DNA of 64,000 nucleotides. Source: Rhizobium sp. CC-YZS058 (GTDB taxonomy: Bacteria; Pseudomonadota; Alphaproteobacteria; Rhizobiales; Rhizobiaceae). The position numbers were made by a program, and so were the translations under genes. Positions 15,802 through 24,986 of this stretch are shown piece by piece (position 1 is the first letter of the stretch; every line of letters begins with the position of its first letter). The notes under the pieces were generated by a model. It did no database searches. It was not told the origin of the DNA and saw only the letters and a program-made list of their open reading frames with translations. The stretch is taken from assembly GCF_034720595.1 (NCBI RefSeq), contig NZ_JAYESJ010000001.1:701001-765000 (forward strand), written 5' to 3'.

Positions 15802-18495
15802 TCACGGCATATCGAGCAGGCGTTCCAGATATTGCCGTTCGAGCTCGGGTGAGCTGTTGGTGCCGAGGCGGCGGCGGATTTCTTCGAGGATCTGGCGGGC
15901 GCGCTGCGTGTCGATCTCGTCCGGCACCTTGACCTGATCGCCGAAGTCCGGGCCGACATTCTGCTGGCGACGGCCAAGCGGGTCGCGGCCGTTCTGGCCA
16001 TATTGCGGCACGCCCTGGCCGGGTCCTTGCCCTGGGCCCTGGCCTTGCCCCATCTGGTTCATCATCTCCTGCGCGCCCTCACGCAGCGCCTGCAGCGCGC
16101 GTCCCTGGCTGCCGACCGCCTGGTCGCCCTGGCCCTGGCCGAGCTGGCCGGTCGCGCCGCGCATTTCCTTGCCGGCCTCGCCAAAACCCTTACCGGGCTT
16201 GGCGCCCATGCCTTCCAGACCCTTCTGCAGCTCGCTCAGCTGCTGTTCCAGCTGTTTCTGGCGGCTCTGCAGGTCCTTGAGCGCCTGGCGGAGTTCTTCT
16301 TCCGTCATCTGCTGCATCGGATCATTGGCATCTGCCTGGTCCTGCGGCTGGCTCTGGCCCGGCTCCTGCGGCATCGGCTGGTCGAACAGGGGGTCGGTGC
16401 CGAGCGGGTCGCCGCGTTGCATCCGGTCGCGCAGCGCCTGGTCGGTGCGGAAGGTTTCTTCCATCAGCTTCTGCTGCTGCTGCATCAGCTCGCCCAGCTT
16501 GTCCATCTGCTGGCGCATGGCGCTGTTGTCCTGGCCGTTCTGCATCTGCGGCTGGCGGCCGGCCTGGAGATTGTTCATCATCCGCTGCATCTCGGACAGC
16601 ATCTGGCGCGCCTGGTCCTTCGAGCCCGATTTCGCCAGGTTTTCGATCTGGTCCATCATCTTCTGCAGGTCGCGGCTGGTCAGGCTGTTTTCGGGTGCCT
16701 GGCGCTGCGCCATTTGCGGGTTCTTCATCGCCTGCTCGGCCAGCGCCTGCATAAAGGCCTGCATGGCGTCGCGCAGCTCCTTCATCAACTTGGAAATTTC
16801 CTCGTCCGATGCATTGCGCTCCAGCGCGTCGGACAGCTTCTGCTGCGCGTCGCGAAGCTGCTTTTCGGCAAGCGACAGATTGCCGTCCTCGATGCCGAGC
16901 GCGATTTCCCAGAGGTAGTCGGCCGTTCCACGCAGCATGTCGTCGCCGCGCGCCGTCTCCATCCGGCCCTTGGCCGATTGCAGCAGCAGGTAGTGCGTCA
17001 GGTTCGGAATATTCTCTTCCGGCCGAAGCGTGATCGCCTCGTTCAGCTCGATCGCCCGATCGACGCGGTTCGCGTCGAGCGCAAAGACCTGGCGCTCCTC
17101 GGCTACCGCTCCGGCCAGAGGCTCGAAGAAGCGGCGGGCGGGGAGGATCATCTCCTGCGGCTGGCTGCGGCCCTCCTGACCGGCGGCATCGCGGGCGACC
17201 AGCGTGATCCGGACGCGCTTGCCGGCCAACGGATGTTCAGAAAGATTGCGGCTGGCGACGGCCTTTGCGTCCTTGGCGTTGCGGCGCGGCAGATCCAGCC
17301 GGTATTCCGGCGCGGGATAGAGCGGCCGGGCATCGGCGGCCGGAGTGTCGATGGGCACGATCTCGGCAAAGGCCTCAGTCAGTCCGTAGTCGTCCTTGGC
17401 GATGAAGGGGACTTCAAGCGCCGCATTGACCGTGGCACGCGGGCCGCCGTCAAAGGCGATCTCCGGCACGGCATCCGGGATCACGGCAAAGTGCCAGCGC
17501 TCGGTGCCGACCGTCAGCGTGCCGTCCCGGGTGATCTTGGCGAGGTGCGTCGTGGCCTTTCCGGGCGCCGTCGCCGTTTGCTCGCTGGGCGCGGCAGCAG
17601 GTTCGCCGCTCACGTCCTTTGGCGCGCTTGCCTTTCCGTCCGCTTCGCTCTTGGCGTCTTCGACCGGTATTTCGACCGCTGCCGCATCGCCATCGGCCTG
17701 GTAGGAGACGGCTGTCGGTGCTGCGCCGCCGGTGATGCGCACGGTCAGGTCGCTGAATTGGGGAACGCGCAGAGCGCTGCCCTGCATGTCCTCGCCGGCC
17801 GTATTCGGACGCGCGGTCAGAAAGAGCGGCGCACGGCCAGTATAGCCGGGCGGCGTGACCCAGGCATCGATCCGCACATCCGGTCCAAGGGGGCCAGCGG
17901 CAACCGGCAGATGGACCGCATCGGAAATCAGGCCGGCGCGGTTGGAATAGGAATAGGCGAAAGCGACCGCCACCAGAAGAACGGGAACGGCGCGCAGACC
18001 CTGCCTGTCGAAGCGGGCGATATCCGGCTGCGGGACGCCGGTTCGCAGGCTCTCGATCGTCCGGGCCATGCGCGCCTGGTGTTCGGCCCACAGCGCCGCG
18101 CCGAAGGCGCCATCGGTGGCCGGACGATCCTGCTGCACGCCAATGGCCTGATGGGGCAGCGCATTGCGTGCCTCCAGCATTCGGTCCGCCTCCTCGCGCG
18201 CCGGCAGACGGAGGCGGAACAGCGGGATCAGCGCCGCCAGGAACGCCAGTCCGAACAGCGACAGCAAGGCAGCATGGGCAGCGAAGGGAAGAAGGCGGAA
18301 CAGGCCGAACCAGGCCGCGGAGAGAAAGAGCAACAGCACCGAAACCGGCAGCAGCAGCCGCGGGGCTATCCGCTCGGCGATCAGGATCAGACACGCAGCA
18401 GTGCGTTTGGCGGCCAGGCTTCGGGCCAGGCTCTCGCTCATCGCGCCCGATGTGCGGTCATCGCCCTGTCGTGCCTGCCGTTGCCGATCCGTCAT
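15802..18495 (-). CDS. TIGR02302-family large membrane protein
   Basis: An 897-residue protein. Hydrophobic helices lie at about residues 40-65, 70-95 and 168-188, followed by a long extracytoplasmic part. The C-terminal third (about 560-860) is rich in Gln and Met, with predicted coiled coil (MQRMMNNLQAGRQPQM, LQSRQKQLEQQLSELQKGLE) and a GQGQGPGQGPGQG run. This matches the uncharacterised alphaproteobacterial family TIGR02302, which normally sits next to lysA. Function unknown. The ATG at 18495 follows AAGGG. Confidence 0.88.
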   Translation of the reverse strand: MTDRQRQARQGDDRTSGAMSESLARSLAAKRTAACLILIAERIAPRLLLPVSVLLLFLSAAWFGLFRLLPFAAHAALLSLFGLAFLAALIPLFRLRLPAREEADRMLEARNALPHQAIGVQQDRPATDGAFGAALWAEHQARMARTIESLRTGVPQPDIARFDRQGLRAVPVLLVAVAFAYSYSNRAGLISDAVHLPVAAGPLGPDVRIDAWVTPPGYTGRAPLFLTARPNTAGEDMQGSALRVPQFSDLTVRITGGAAPTAVSYQADGDAAAVEIPVEDAKSEADGKASAPKDVSGEPAAAPSEQTATAPGKATTHLAKITRDGTLTVGTERWHFAVIPDAVPEIAFDGGPRATVNAALEVPFIAKDDYGLTEAFAEIVPIDTPAADARPLYPAPEYRLDLPRRNAKDAKAVASRNLSEHPLAGKRVRITLVARDAAGQEGRSQPQEMILPARRFFEPLAGAVAEERQVFALDANRVDRAIELNEAITLRPEENIPNLTHYLLLQSAKGRMETARGDDMLRGTADYLWEIALGIEDGNLSLAEKQLRDAQQKLSDALERNASDEEISKLMKELRDAMQAFMQALAEQAMKNPQMAQRQAPENSLTSRDLQKMMDQIENLAKSGSKDQARQMLSEMQRMMNNLQAGRQPQMQNGQDNSAMRQQMDKLGELMQQQQKLMEETFRTDQALRDRMQRGDPLGTDPLFDQPMPQEPGQSQPQDQADANDPMQQMTEEELRQALKDLQSRQKQLEQQLSELQKGLEGMGAKPGKGFGEAGKEMRGATGQLGQGQGDQAVGSQGRALQALREGAQEMMNQMGQGQGPGQGPGQGVPQYGQNGRDPLGRRQQNVGPDFGDQVKVPDEIDTQRARQILEEIRRRLGTNSSPELERQYLERLLDMP

Positions 18496-18601
18496 GCATC
18501 ATCCCTTCAACGGCCATAGCCTTCACCGGCTCGACCAGGATCGAGGATACCATCCTTTGTGGCGAAGACGAGGGCGAGAACGCAATCGTGATTGCGGCTG
18601 A

Positions 18602-19870
18602 TCAGTCGAACCAGTCCGGCAGGGAGTCGAGGCCGATCAGGTCCTCGATCGTCTTTCGCGGGCGGATGACGTGGAAACGGTCGCCCTTCACCAGCACTTC
18701 CGGCACCAGAAGCCGCGAATTGTAGGTTCCGGCCTGCACCGCGCCATAAGCGCCCGCGGTGCTGACGGAGAACAGATCGCCCGGCTTCGGCATGGCCATT
18801 TCGCGGTCGAGCGCCAGATAGTCGCCGGTTTCGCAGACGGGGCCGACGATATCGGCGGTGATTCGCGGCGCGTTCGCGGCCTGGATCCTTACCGGCCGGA
18901 TCTCGTGATAGGCGTCGTAGAGTGTCGGGCGGATCAGATCGTTCATAGCGGCATCGACGATGACGAAGGTCTTCGAGCCGCCATCCTTGACGTAGATGAC
19001 CTCGGTCACAAGCACGCCGGCATTGCCGACGATCAACCGCCCCGGCTCCATGACGATCCGGCAGTTGAGGCCGCTCAGCTGGGTCTTGACGATGGCCGCA
19101 TAGGCATCGGGCAGCGGCGGCGGCTGGTTGTCGTCCTTGTAGGGCACGCCGAGACCGCCGCCGACATCGACATGCTCGATCTCGTGGCCGTCGGCACGCA
19201 GGGTTTCCACCAGCGTCTTCAAGAGCCGGAAGGCGTCGTCGAAGGGCTGCAGCTCGGTGATCTGGCTGCCGATATGCATATCGATGCCCGTTACCTGGAT
19301 GCCGGGCAGGGTGGCGGCATGGGCATAGACCGCGCGGGCGCGTTCGTAGGCGATGCCGAACTTGTTTTCCTTCTTGCCGGTCGAAATCTTGGCATGCGTG
19401 CGGGCATCGACGTCCGGATTGATGCGGAAGGACACCGGCGCGCGCATGTTCAGCCGCACGGCGCGGGCATTCAGCACTTCGAGCTCCGGCTCGGACTCGA
19501 CGTTGAAACAGTAGATGCCGGCTTCGAGCGCCATGTCCATCTCGCCCGCCGTCTTGCCGACACCGGAGAACATGATGCGCGATGCGGGAATGCCGGCGGC
19601 CAGCGCGCGCGCCAGCTCGCCGCCCGAGACGACGTCGATGCCGGCGCCGAGCCGACCGAGCGTCTTCAGCACTGCCTGGTTGGAATTGGCCTTCATCGCA
19701 TAGCAGACCAGCGAATCCACTTCGGCGAAGGCGCTGGCGAAGACCTGGTAATGCCGCTCGAGCGTTGCGGTCGAATAGCAGTAGAAGGGCGTGCCCACGG
19801 CGCGCGCAATGTCGAGAAGCGAAACATCCTCGGCATGGAGAACGCCATCACGATAATCGAAGTGGTTCAC
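18602..19870 (-). CDS. lysA: diaminopimelate decarboxylase
   Basis: A 422-residue fold-type III PLP enzyme that makes L-lysine from meso-diaminopimelate. The PLP lysine is K60 in VCYAMKANSNQ. HIGSQI, DVGGGLGVPY, MEPGRLIV and GPVCETGDYLA are all present in order. The start is GTG at 19870, giving MNHFDYRDGVL and the usual length near 422. An in-frame ATG 35 codons upstream lies inside the lptM-lysA gap and has no family support. It follows argH and lptM on the same strand. Confidence 0.95.
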   Translation of the reverse strand: MNHFDYRDGVLHAEDVSLLDIARAVGTPFYCYSTATLERHYQVFASAFAEVDSLVCYAMKANSNQAVLKTLGRLGAGIDVVSGGELARALAAGIPASRIMFSGVGKTAGEMDMALEAGIYCFNVESEPELEVLNARAVRLNMRAPVSFRINPDVDARTHAKISTGKKENKFGIAYERARAVYAHAATLPGIQVTGIDMHIGSQITELQPFDDAFRLLKTLVETLRADGHEIEHVDVGGGLGVPYKDDNQPPPLPDAYAAIVKTQLSGLNCRIVMEPGRLIVGNAGVLVTEVIYVKDGGSKTFVIVDAAMNDLIRPTLYDAYHEIRPVRIQAANAPRITADIVGPVCETGDYLALDREMAMPKPGDLFSVSTAGAYGAVQAGTYNSRLLVPEVLVKGDRFHVIRPRKTIEDLIGLDSLPDWFD

Positions 19871-20008
19871 GGCAGCTTCTGCTCCTCGGTCCGGCCGGAA
19901 CGCGGGCCCTTGCCCTGTACCGGATCGGCATGAATGTCTTGGGTCTTGCCATTCCGGCAACGTGCAATTCGGCATCGGCGCTTCGCGCGGTCCGTTCCTC
20001 CGCGGGTG

Positions 20009-20215
20009 CTAGAGCAGCGGATCCAGGAAGAAGCGCCGCTCCGGCACGGTCTTGTTGGTGTCGTTGCCCTTCTGGTTCACAGCGGCGGCCGGCGTGCTCG
20101 GCGGATCGAGATCGCCCTTGCGGCCGCAGCCGGACAGCGCGAGCGTCAGAGCGGCGGCAAGAAGCGCCGTTGCGCCGAGAGAGGAAAGCCGGGGGCGCTG
20201 GGGCCGGGAGGGCAT
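20009..20215 (-). CDS. lptM: small LptM-like lipoprotein
   Basis: A 68-residue lipoprotein. The signal sequence ends in the lipobox LSGC with the lipidated cysteine at C30, followed by GRKGDLDPP, the conserved motif of LptM/YifL. In E. coli LptM assists oxidative assembly of the LPS translocon LptD. It lies between argH and lysA, a location conserved across proteobacteria. The ATG at 20215 gives a compact n-region (RPQRPR); the frame is open further upstream, but a longer N-terminus would spoil the signal peptide. Confidence 0.85.
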   Translation of the reverse strand: MPSRPQRPRLSSLGATALLAAALTLALSGCGRKGDLDPPSTPAAAVNQKGNDTNKTVPERRFFLDPLL

Positions 20216-20295
20216 GAGGATCGTCCTTGAACGAGCGGGTCGGAACTGCCGCCGGGACCAGGCCGGTGGCAAGGAATACGGAGGCTTATACTGGA

Positions 20296-21699
20296 TCAGT
20301 TGCGCGCGCGCCACCAGGCGATCTGCCGGCGGACTTCCGAAGGCGCCGTCCCGCCATAGGAGGTACGGCTCGCGACCGAGGCCTCGACGCTCAGAACATC
20401 GAAGATGCCGGCGGTGATCCCCGGGTGGAGCGTCTGCAGCTCGTCCAGCGACAGGCTTGCCAGATCGCAGCCCTTGGCTTCCGCCATGGCGACCGCGCGG
20501 CCCGTGACGTGATGGGCATCGCGGAAGGGCAGGCCGGCTTCGCGGACCAGCCAGTCGGCAAGGTCGGTGGCGGTCGAATAGCCCGAGCCGGCGGCGGCCT
20601 TCATGCGGTCGGTCGCGACGTGCAAGTCGCGCACCATGCCGGTCATGGCGGCCAGCGCCAGTTCCAGGCTTTCGGCGGCATCGAAGACCTGTTCCTTGTC
20701 TTCCTGCATGTCCTTGGAATAGGCGAGCGGCAGGCCCTTCATCACGGTCAGGAGCGCAATGAGCGAGCCGTTGATGCGGCCCGTCTTGGCGCGGACCAGC
20801 TCGGCCGCATCCGGGTTCTTCTTCTGCGGCATGATGGAAGAGCCGGTCGAGAAGGCATCGGACAGCCGGACGAAGCCGAATTGCGGCGTCGACCAGATGA
20901 CGATCTCTTCCGCCAGGCGCGAAAGATGCACGGCGGTGATGGCGGCGATCGACAGGAACTCCAGGGCGAAGTCGCGATCGGAGACCGTATCGATCGAATT
21001 GCGGGTCGGCTCGCGGAAGCCGAGTGCCGCAGCCGTCATGTGGCGGTCGATCGCAAAGCCGGTGCCGGCGAGAGCGGCGGCGCCGATCGGGCTTTCGTCC
21101 AGATGCTCCATGGCGTGGCGGACGCGCTGGCGGTCACGACCGAACATTTCGACATAGGCCATGCAGTGATGGCCGAAGGTGACCGGCTGGGCGGTCTGGA
21201 GATGGGTAAAGCCCGGCATGACCGTATCGGCATGTTCTTCCGCCCGGTCGAGGAAAGCGGCGATGAGGCCGCTCAGCGCCGTTTCGGTGCGCTGCAGCTC
21301 TTCCTTGACCCACAGGCGGAAATCGAGGGCCACCTGGTCGTTGCGCGAGCGGGCCGTGTGCAGGCGGCCGGCAGCGGGACCGATCAGGGCCGCCAGCCGC
21401 GATTCGACATTCATGTGAATGTCTTCGAGCCGCCGGGAGAATTCGAAGCTGCCGGCCTCGATCTCGCTTTGGATGGTCGTCAGGCCGTCGACGATGGCTT
21501 GCCTGTCCGCCTGCGAGATGATGCCCTGTGCGGCCAGCATGGTGGCATGCGCGATCGAGCCGCGAATATCCTGGGCATAGAGCTTCTTGTCGAAGTCGAT
21601 CGAGGCGTTTATCTCCTCCATCACCGCGGCGGGACCGGAGGCGAAGCGGCCGCCCCACATCGCGTTCGAGGTCTTCGACTCGGTTGACTGCTCCGCCAT
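20296..21699 (-). CDS. argH: argininosuccinate lyase
   Basis: A 467-residue member of the fumarase/aspartase superfamily that cleaves argininosuccinate to arginine and fumarate, the last step of arginine synthesis. The signature [12 protein letters not shown] is at residues 286-297. [17 protein letters not shown] near 114-130 and [11 protein letters not shown] near 162-172 complete the active site. Full length. It leads the argH-lptM-lysA series and diverges from tlpA across 83 bases. Confidence 0.97.
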   Translation of the reverse strand: MAEQSTESKTSNAMWGGRFASGPAAVMEEINASIDFDKKLYAQDIRGSIAHATMLAAQGIISQADRQAIVDGLTTIQSEIEAGSFEFSRRLEDIHMNVESRLAALIGPAAGRLHTARSRNDQVALDFRLWVKEELQRTETALSGLIAAFLDRAEEHADTVMPGFTHLQTAQPVTFGHHCMAYVEMFGRDRQRVRHAMEHLDESPIGAAALAGTGFAIDRHMTAAALGFREPTRNSIDTVSDRDFALEFLSIAAITAVHLSRLAEEIVIWSTPQFGFVRLSDAFSTGSSIMPQKKNPDAAELVRAKTGRINGSLIALLTVMKGLPLAYSKDMQEDKEQVFDAAESLELALAAMTGMVRDLHVATDRMKAAAGSGYSTATDLADWLVREAGLPFRDAHHVTGRAVAMAEAKGCDLASLSLDELQTLHPGITAGIFDVLSVEASVASRTSYGGTAPSEVRRQIAWWRARN

Positions 21700-21757
21700 T
21701 TCTCTTGCCCGCCTTGAAATTGCCCGGCTGGGGAAAGACCCCTGGCGGGAGGATCAC

Positions 21758-21785
21758 ATGGACCCGACATGATGGACCCGACATG
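21758..21785 (+). repeat. 14-bp perfect tandem duplication at the tlpA start region
   Basis: ATGGACCCGACATG occurs twice back to back (21758-21771 and 21772-21785). The second copy ends in the tlpA start codon (21783). The GGGAGGA Shine-Dalgarno at 21747-21753 is ideally placed for the ATG at 21758, but that frame reads only MDPT then stop. The true start is 29 bases from this site. Confidence 0.9.
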
Positions 21786-22463
21786 ACAGAAAAGACCACG
21801 CGCCGTTCCACCGTCGGATTGCTCTCGGTCGCCGCGCTTCTGGGCGTGCTGGCCGGAGCGGCAGGGGTATACGTGATGGAAAGCCGGTCTGGCAATGGCG
21901 CCGCCACGCAAACGGCCGATGCCGGCCAGTGCGCCGCGTCGAAGGACCGGATCGCGCGCCTGACCCCACTGATGAAGGGCCAGGCGGCGGCCATGGCGCC
22001 GGTCGACCCGCCCCGCCGCCTCGACCAGCTGACCTTCAAGGATGGCAGCGGCGCCGAGCGGCGCATCGCGGATTTTGCCGGACGGAGCGTGCTGCTCAAC
22101 CTGTGGGCCACATGGTGCGTGCCGTGCCGGGAGGAAATGCCGGCCCTGGACGCGCTGGAGAAGGCCGAAGGCAACGACCGGTTCGAGGTCGTGGCGGTCA
22201 ATATCGATACGGGCGGCGACGAGAAGCCGCGGGCCTTCCTGTCCGAAACTGGCGTGTCCGCGCTCAAACCCTATCGCGATTCCTCGATGGGCATCTTCAA
22301 TGCCTTGAAGCGCGAGGGCCTCGCCTTCGGCCTGCCCGTGACCCTGCTGATCGACGATCAGGGCTGCCTGCTCTCCGCCATGAACGGCCCGGCAAGCTGG
22401 GACAGTGCCGATGGCCGGGCTCTGGTGACGGCGGTGCGCGATGGCGGGCCGGCAAGCCCCTAA
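21783..22463 (+). CDS. tlpA: TlpA-type thiol:disulfide oxidoreductase, membrane-anchored
   Basis: A 226-residue protein. An N-terminal membrane anchor (about residues 12-31) is followed by a periplasmic thioredoxin fold with active site WATWCVPCREEMP (C112, C115). TlpA reduces periplasmic disulfides and is required for cytochrome aa3 copper-centre assembly in Bradyrhizobium. An extra cysteine at C50 fits the TlpA family. It diverges from argH, as in other rhizobia. The start region holds a 14-bp tandem duplication, so the effective ribosome-binding site is unclear. Confidence 0.9.
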   Translation: MTEKTTRRSTVGLLSVAALLGVLAGAAGVYVMESRSGNGAATQTADAGQCAASKDRIARLTPLMKGQAAAMAPVDPPRRLDQLTFKDGSGAERRIADFAGRSVLLNLWATWCVPCREEMPALDALEKAEGNDRFEVVAVNIDTGGDEKPRAFLSETGVSALKPYRDSSMGIFNALKREGLAFGLPVTLLIDDQGCLLSAMNGPASWDSADGRALVTAVRDGGPASP

Positions 22464-22495
22464 CCGAGAACGACGGCAGTGCAGGCCTTTCGCGC

Positions 22496-23368
22496 TTAGC
22501 GCGTGGGCACCGGGGTTTCTCCGCGATAGTCGTAGAAGCCGCGGCCGGATTTGCGGCCGAGCCAGCCGGCTTCGACATATTTGACCAGGAGCGGGCAGGG
22601 GCGATACTTCGAGTCGGCCAGCCCGTCATGCAGCACCTGCATGATCGAAAGGCAGGTATCGAGGCCGATGAAATCGGCCAGCTGCAGCGGACCCATCGGG
22701 TGGTTGGCGCCGAGCTTCATCGCCGTATCGATCGCGTCGACACTGCCGACACCTTCGTAGAGCGTATAGATCGCCTCGTTGATCATCGGCAGGAGGATGC
22801 GGTTGACGATGAAGGCCGGAAAGTCCTCCGCCACGGTGATCGTCTTGTCGAGCGTCGAGACGAAGGCCTTGGCGGTAGAGAAGGTTTCCTCCTCCGTGGC
22901 GATGCCGCGCACCAGTTCGACCAGCTTCATCACCGGGACCGGGTTCATGAAGTGGATGCCCATGAAGCGTTCCGGCCGGTCCGTGGCGGAGGCAAGACGG
23001 GTGATGGAGAGCGAGGACGTGTTGGTGGCGAGGATGGTTTCCGCCTTCAGCACCGGACAGATCTGGCCATAGATCCGGCGCTTGACCGTCTCGTCTTCCG
23101 TCGCAGCTTCGATGACGAGGTCGGCAGGGGAAAGATCGTTCAGGTCGACCGAGCCCTTGATCAGGGCGAGCGCCTTCTTGCGGTCCTCGTCGGTCAGCTT
23201 GCCGGACGCGACCTGGCGCGCCATGTTGCCGTTGATCGTCGCCAGCCCGGTCTCGATCCGTTCGGGCGAGACATCATAGATATGCACCCGGTACCCGGCC
23301 ATTGCCGAAACCTGTGCAATGCCGCAGCCCATCTGTCCGGCGCCGACTACTCCGACATTCTTGATCAT
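22496..23368 (-). CDS. 3-hydroxybutyryl-CoA dehydrogenase
   Basis: A 290-residue 3-hydroxyacyl-CoA dehydrogenase. The NAD-binding motif GAGQMGCGIAQ begins at residue 9. GIHFMNPVPVMKLVE near 137-151 contains the catalytic histidine, and FIVNRILLPMINEA near 183-196 starts the C-terminal dimerisation domain. It interconverts acetoacetyl-CoA and 3-hydroxybutyryl-CoA in fatty-acid or polyhydroxybutyrate metabolism. It converges on tlpA with a 32-base gap. In several rhizobia I recall this gene being adjacent to etfBA; here etfBA lies about 9 kb away. Confidence 0.93.
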   Translation of the reverse strand: MIKNVGVVGAGQMGCGIAQVSAMAGYRVHIYDVSPERIETGLATINGNMARQVASGKLTDEDRKKALALIKGSVDLNDLSPADLVIEAATEDETVKRRIYGQICPVLKAETILATNTSSLSITRLASATDRPERFMGIHFMNPVPVMKLVELVRGIATEEETFSTAKAFVSTLDKTITVAEDFPAFIVNRILLPMINEAIYTLYEGVGSVDAIDTAMKLGANHPMGPLQLADFIGLDTCLSIMQVLHDGLADSKYRPCPLLVKYVEAGWLGRKSGRGFYDYRGETPVPTR

Positions 23369-23515
23369 CAGACGGTCTTTTCCTCGTCGCGTTGGCTCGA
23401 AAGAGTTCCGGCCCTGGCCGGTGGGGAAGTGATAGAGGCTCGCCTTCGGTATTTCCAGTCTATTCGGCTCTTGGCGGCCTGCAAGCGGGGAGAGGCACGG
23501 CCGCGTCCGTGTCGG

Positions 23516-23746
23516 TCAGCGTCCGGCCTGCAATTCGAGGAAATCCGGCTGTTTGATCTGCCGCACCTCGACCTCGTAGGTGCCCATCGGCATGCCGTCG
23601 ATCACCACATCCTCGACCGTGATGGTCATGATGCTGAACTCGCCGCTTTCCAGGTGAACGGCGGCCACGTGCTCGGCGAGACGGTTGGCACTGTCCTCCA
23701 CCTCGGCGGGCACCAGGCGATAAGGCGTGAAACGGGGATGGTGCAT
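23516..23746 (-). CDS. small conserved hypothetical protein
   Basis: A 76-residue acidic protein beginning MHHPRFTPYRLVPAEVEDSA, with no signal peptide, membrane segment or known motif. The ATG at 23746 has GGAG upstream; residues beyond it in the same frame look non-coding. The codon pattern fits a real gene (G/C-rich third positions). I do not recognise the family. Its neighbours give no functional hint. Confidence 0.6.
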   Translation of the reverse strand: MHHPRFTPYRLVPAEVEDSANRLAEHVAAVHLESGEFSIMTITVEDVVIDGMPMGTYEVEVRQIKQPDFLELQAGR

Positions 23747-23927
23747 GAAACACTCCGGGCGGGCGGACGAAGCCGGCACGGGCCGTGCTCCTCGGGTCCG
23801 GATCATTTTGCGGGATAAGCGGCGGCTGCACAAGCGGGGAAGCGGATGACGAGGCGCGGCGGGACTATAGGGGTCCTAAATCCTCCGTCTTCACGTCCGA
23901 GCCATCGGCAGTCCGTGGCGCAGGGCG

Positions 23928-24110
23928 CTATACGAGCGGACTGCTGCGGCTGTCCTCGCTGCGGTTCAGGACGTCGGCGATGTCCTCGGCATCTTCCCGC
24001 GCAAGGCCGACCAGATCACGCCCGTCCGAGGCGGCGGGCAGGCCGGTTTGTTCGTCGATGACGGCAAAGCGGTCGCCATGCTGGCGGCGAACGGCGTAGC
24101 GGGTCTCCAT
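23928..24110 (-). CDS. small hypothetical protein
   Basis: A 60-residue soluble protein beginning METRYAVRRQHGDRFAVIDE and ending in an acidic helix (REDAEDIADVLNRSED). The ATG at 24110 follows GGAGGG at 8 bases, a strong ribosome-binding site. No known domain. Similar short METRYAV-type proteins occur in rhizobia as far as I recall. Function unknown. Confidence 0.6.
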   Translation of the reverse strand: METRYAVRRQHGDRFAVIDEQTGLPAASDGRDLVGLAREDAEDIADVLNRSEDSRSSPLV

Positions 24111-24281
24111 GCGCAAGTCCCTCCATCCAGAGACCGTCTCGGCCAGCCGGCCGTTCGGGCCGTCACCCGCCGAGACGGGCGAGAGCGGGCAAAACCACGA
24201 TAGCCAATGCCAGACCGAAACCATCCTGGTCTTATCACGGTGTCGACGGATCATGCGCCATGATGAAACAGACAGCCGCTG

Positions 24282-24315
24282 CCGTCACGTCCAAAAATGC
24301 CGGAGGACGTGACGG
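24282..24315. other. perfect 11-bp inverted repeat
   Basis: CCGTCACGTCC at 24282-24292 and GGACGTGACGG at 24305-24315 are exact reverse complements around a 12-base loop. It lies 20 bases past the stop of the minus-strand gene at 24336-24599. There is no T-run after the stem on either strand, so it may be a 3'-stabilising hairpin, a factor-binding palindrome, or an atypical terminator. Confidence 0.7.
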
Positions 24316-24335
24316 AAGAGCGCCGTCATTCCTGC

Positions 24336-24599
24336 TCAGTCGCGATTGGCGGTGACCGGCGGCGGCATGTGGCCGCGATGATGGGTGGGGTTCGTCCCCG
24401 GCTCGCCTTCCACCGGCGCTTCCTCTGCCTTGCTGCCGGGGCCAAGCGGCAGGGGCGGCTTGGGGCTGACGGTCGAGTCGGTCTCAGGCGCAGAGGCCGG
24501 CTGGGGCTGGCGCTCGACATCGACCGCCGAAGGCGTCGTCTGGTTGCCGCTGCCGAAACCGGCGTTCTGCGCGAGATCGGAATTGCTGGCGTCGCTCAT
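24336..24599 (-). CDS. small proline-rich hypothetical protein
   Basis: An 87-residue, low-complexity, probably disordered protein beginning MSDASNSDLAQNAGFGSGNQ, rich in Pro, Ser, Glu and Ala. There is no signal peptide or helix. The ATG at 24599 follows AGGAGAAAG, a good ribosome-binding site, which is the main evidence that it is real. It sits between tRNA-Leu and a perfect inverted repeat. Function unknown. Confidence 0.55.
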   Translation of the reverse strand: MSDASNSDLAQNAGFGSGNQTTPSAVDVERQPQPASAPETDSTVSPKPPLPLGPGSKAEEAPVEGEPGTNPTHHRGHMPPPVTANRD

Positions 24600-24693
24600 G
24601 GCTTTCTCCTGTATTTGACAGGAAAACCCATTGCAGGCTGGCTGGTTCCAGCAGGGTCGGCAAAGGCGAGGGGAGAGCGTGCCATAGGCCTGC

Positions 24694-24778
24694 TGGTGCC
24701 CCATGCCGGGGTCGAACCAGCACTCCTTTCGGAACTCGATTTTGAGTCGAGCGCGTCTACCAATTCCGCCAATGGGGC
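24694..24778 (-). tRNA. tRNA-Leu (anticodon CAA)
   Basis: An 85-base class II tRNA on the minus strand. The acceptor stem is GCCCCAT/ATGGGGC, with discriminator A and an encoded 3' CCA. The D-loop carries TTGGTAGACGC, the anticodon stem is CTCGA/TCGAG with loop CTCAAAA (anticodon CAA, reading UUG), then a variable arm of the leucine type and GGTTCGAACC as the T-arm. No integrase or att-like duplication is seen next to it. Confidence 0.95.
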
Positions 24779-24986
24779 ACGGAGGCAGCGGGAGAGATGT
24801 ATACGAAGGGTCAAAAGCGGGTCAACGGCATTTTGGTCACCCGCGCCCACAAAAGCCATCCCTGCATGGCTTCCATGCGCTGCGGGTGATTTACAGCGCC
24901 GTTCGCGCAGCCTAGAAAACGCCGTGGCCGGTTCCGGCCGCCTCATCTCCCGCCCATTCCTCCTAGAGCAAGACAAGGGTTCCCGT

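Noticed and set aside
24694..24778. tRNA-Leu considered as an integration site for a mobile element.
   Set aside because: No integrase, no repeat of the tRNA 3' end nearby, and ordinary flanking genes.
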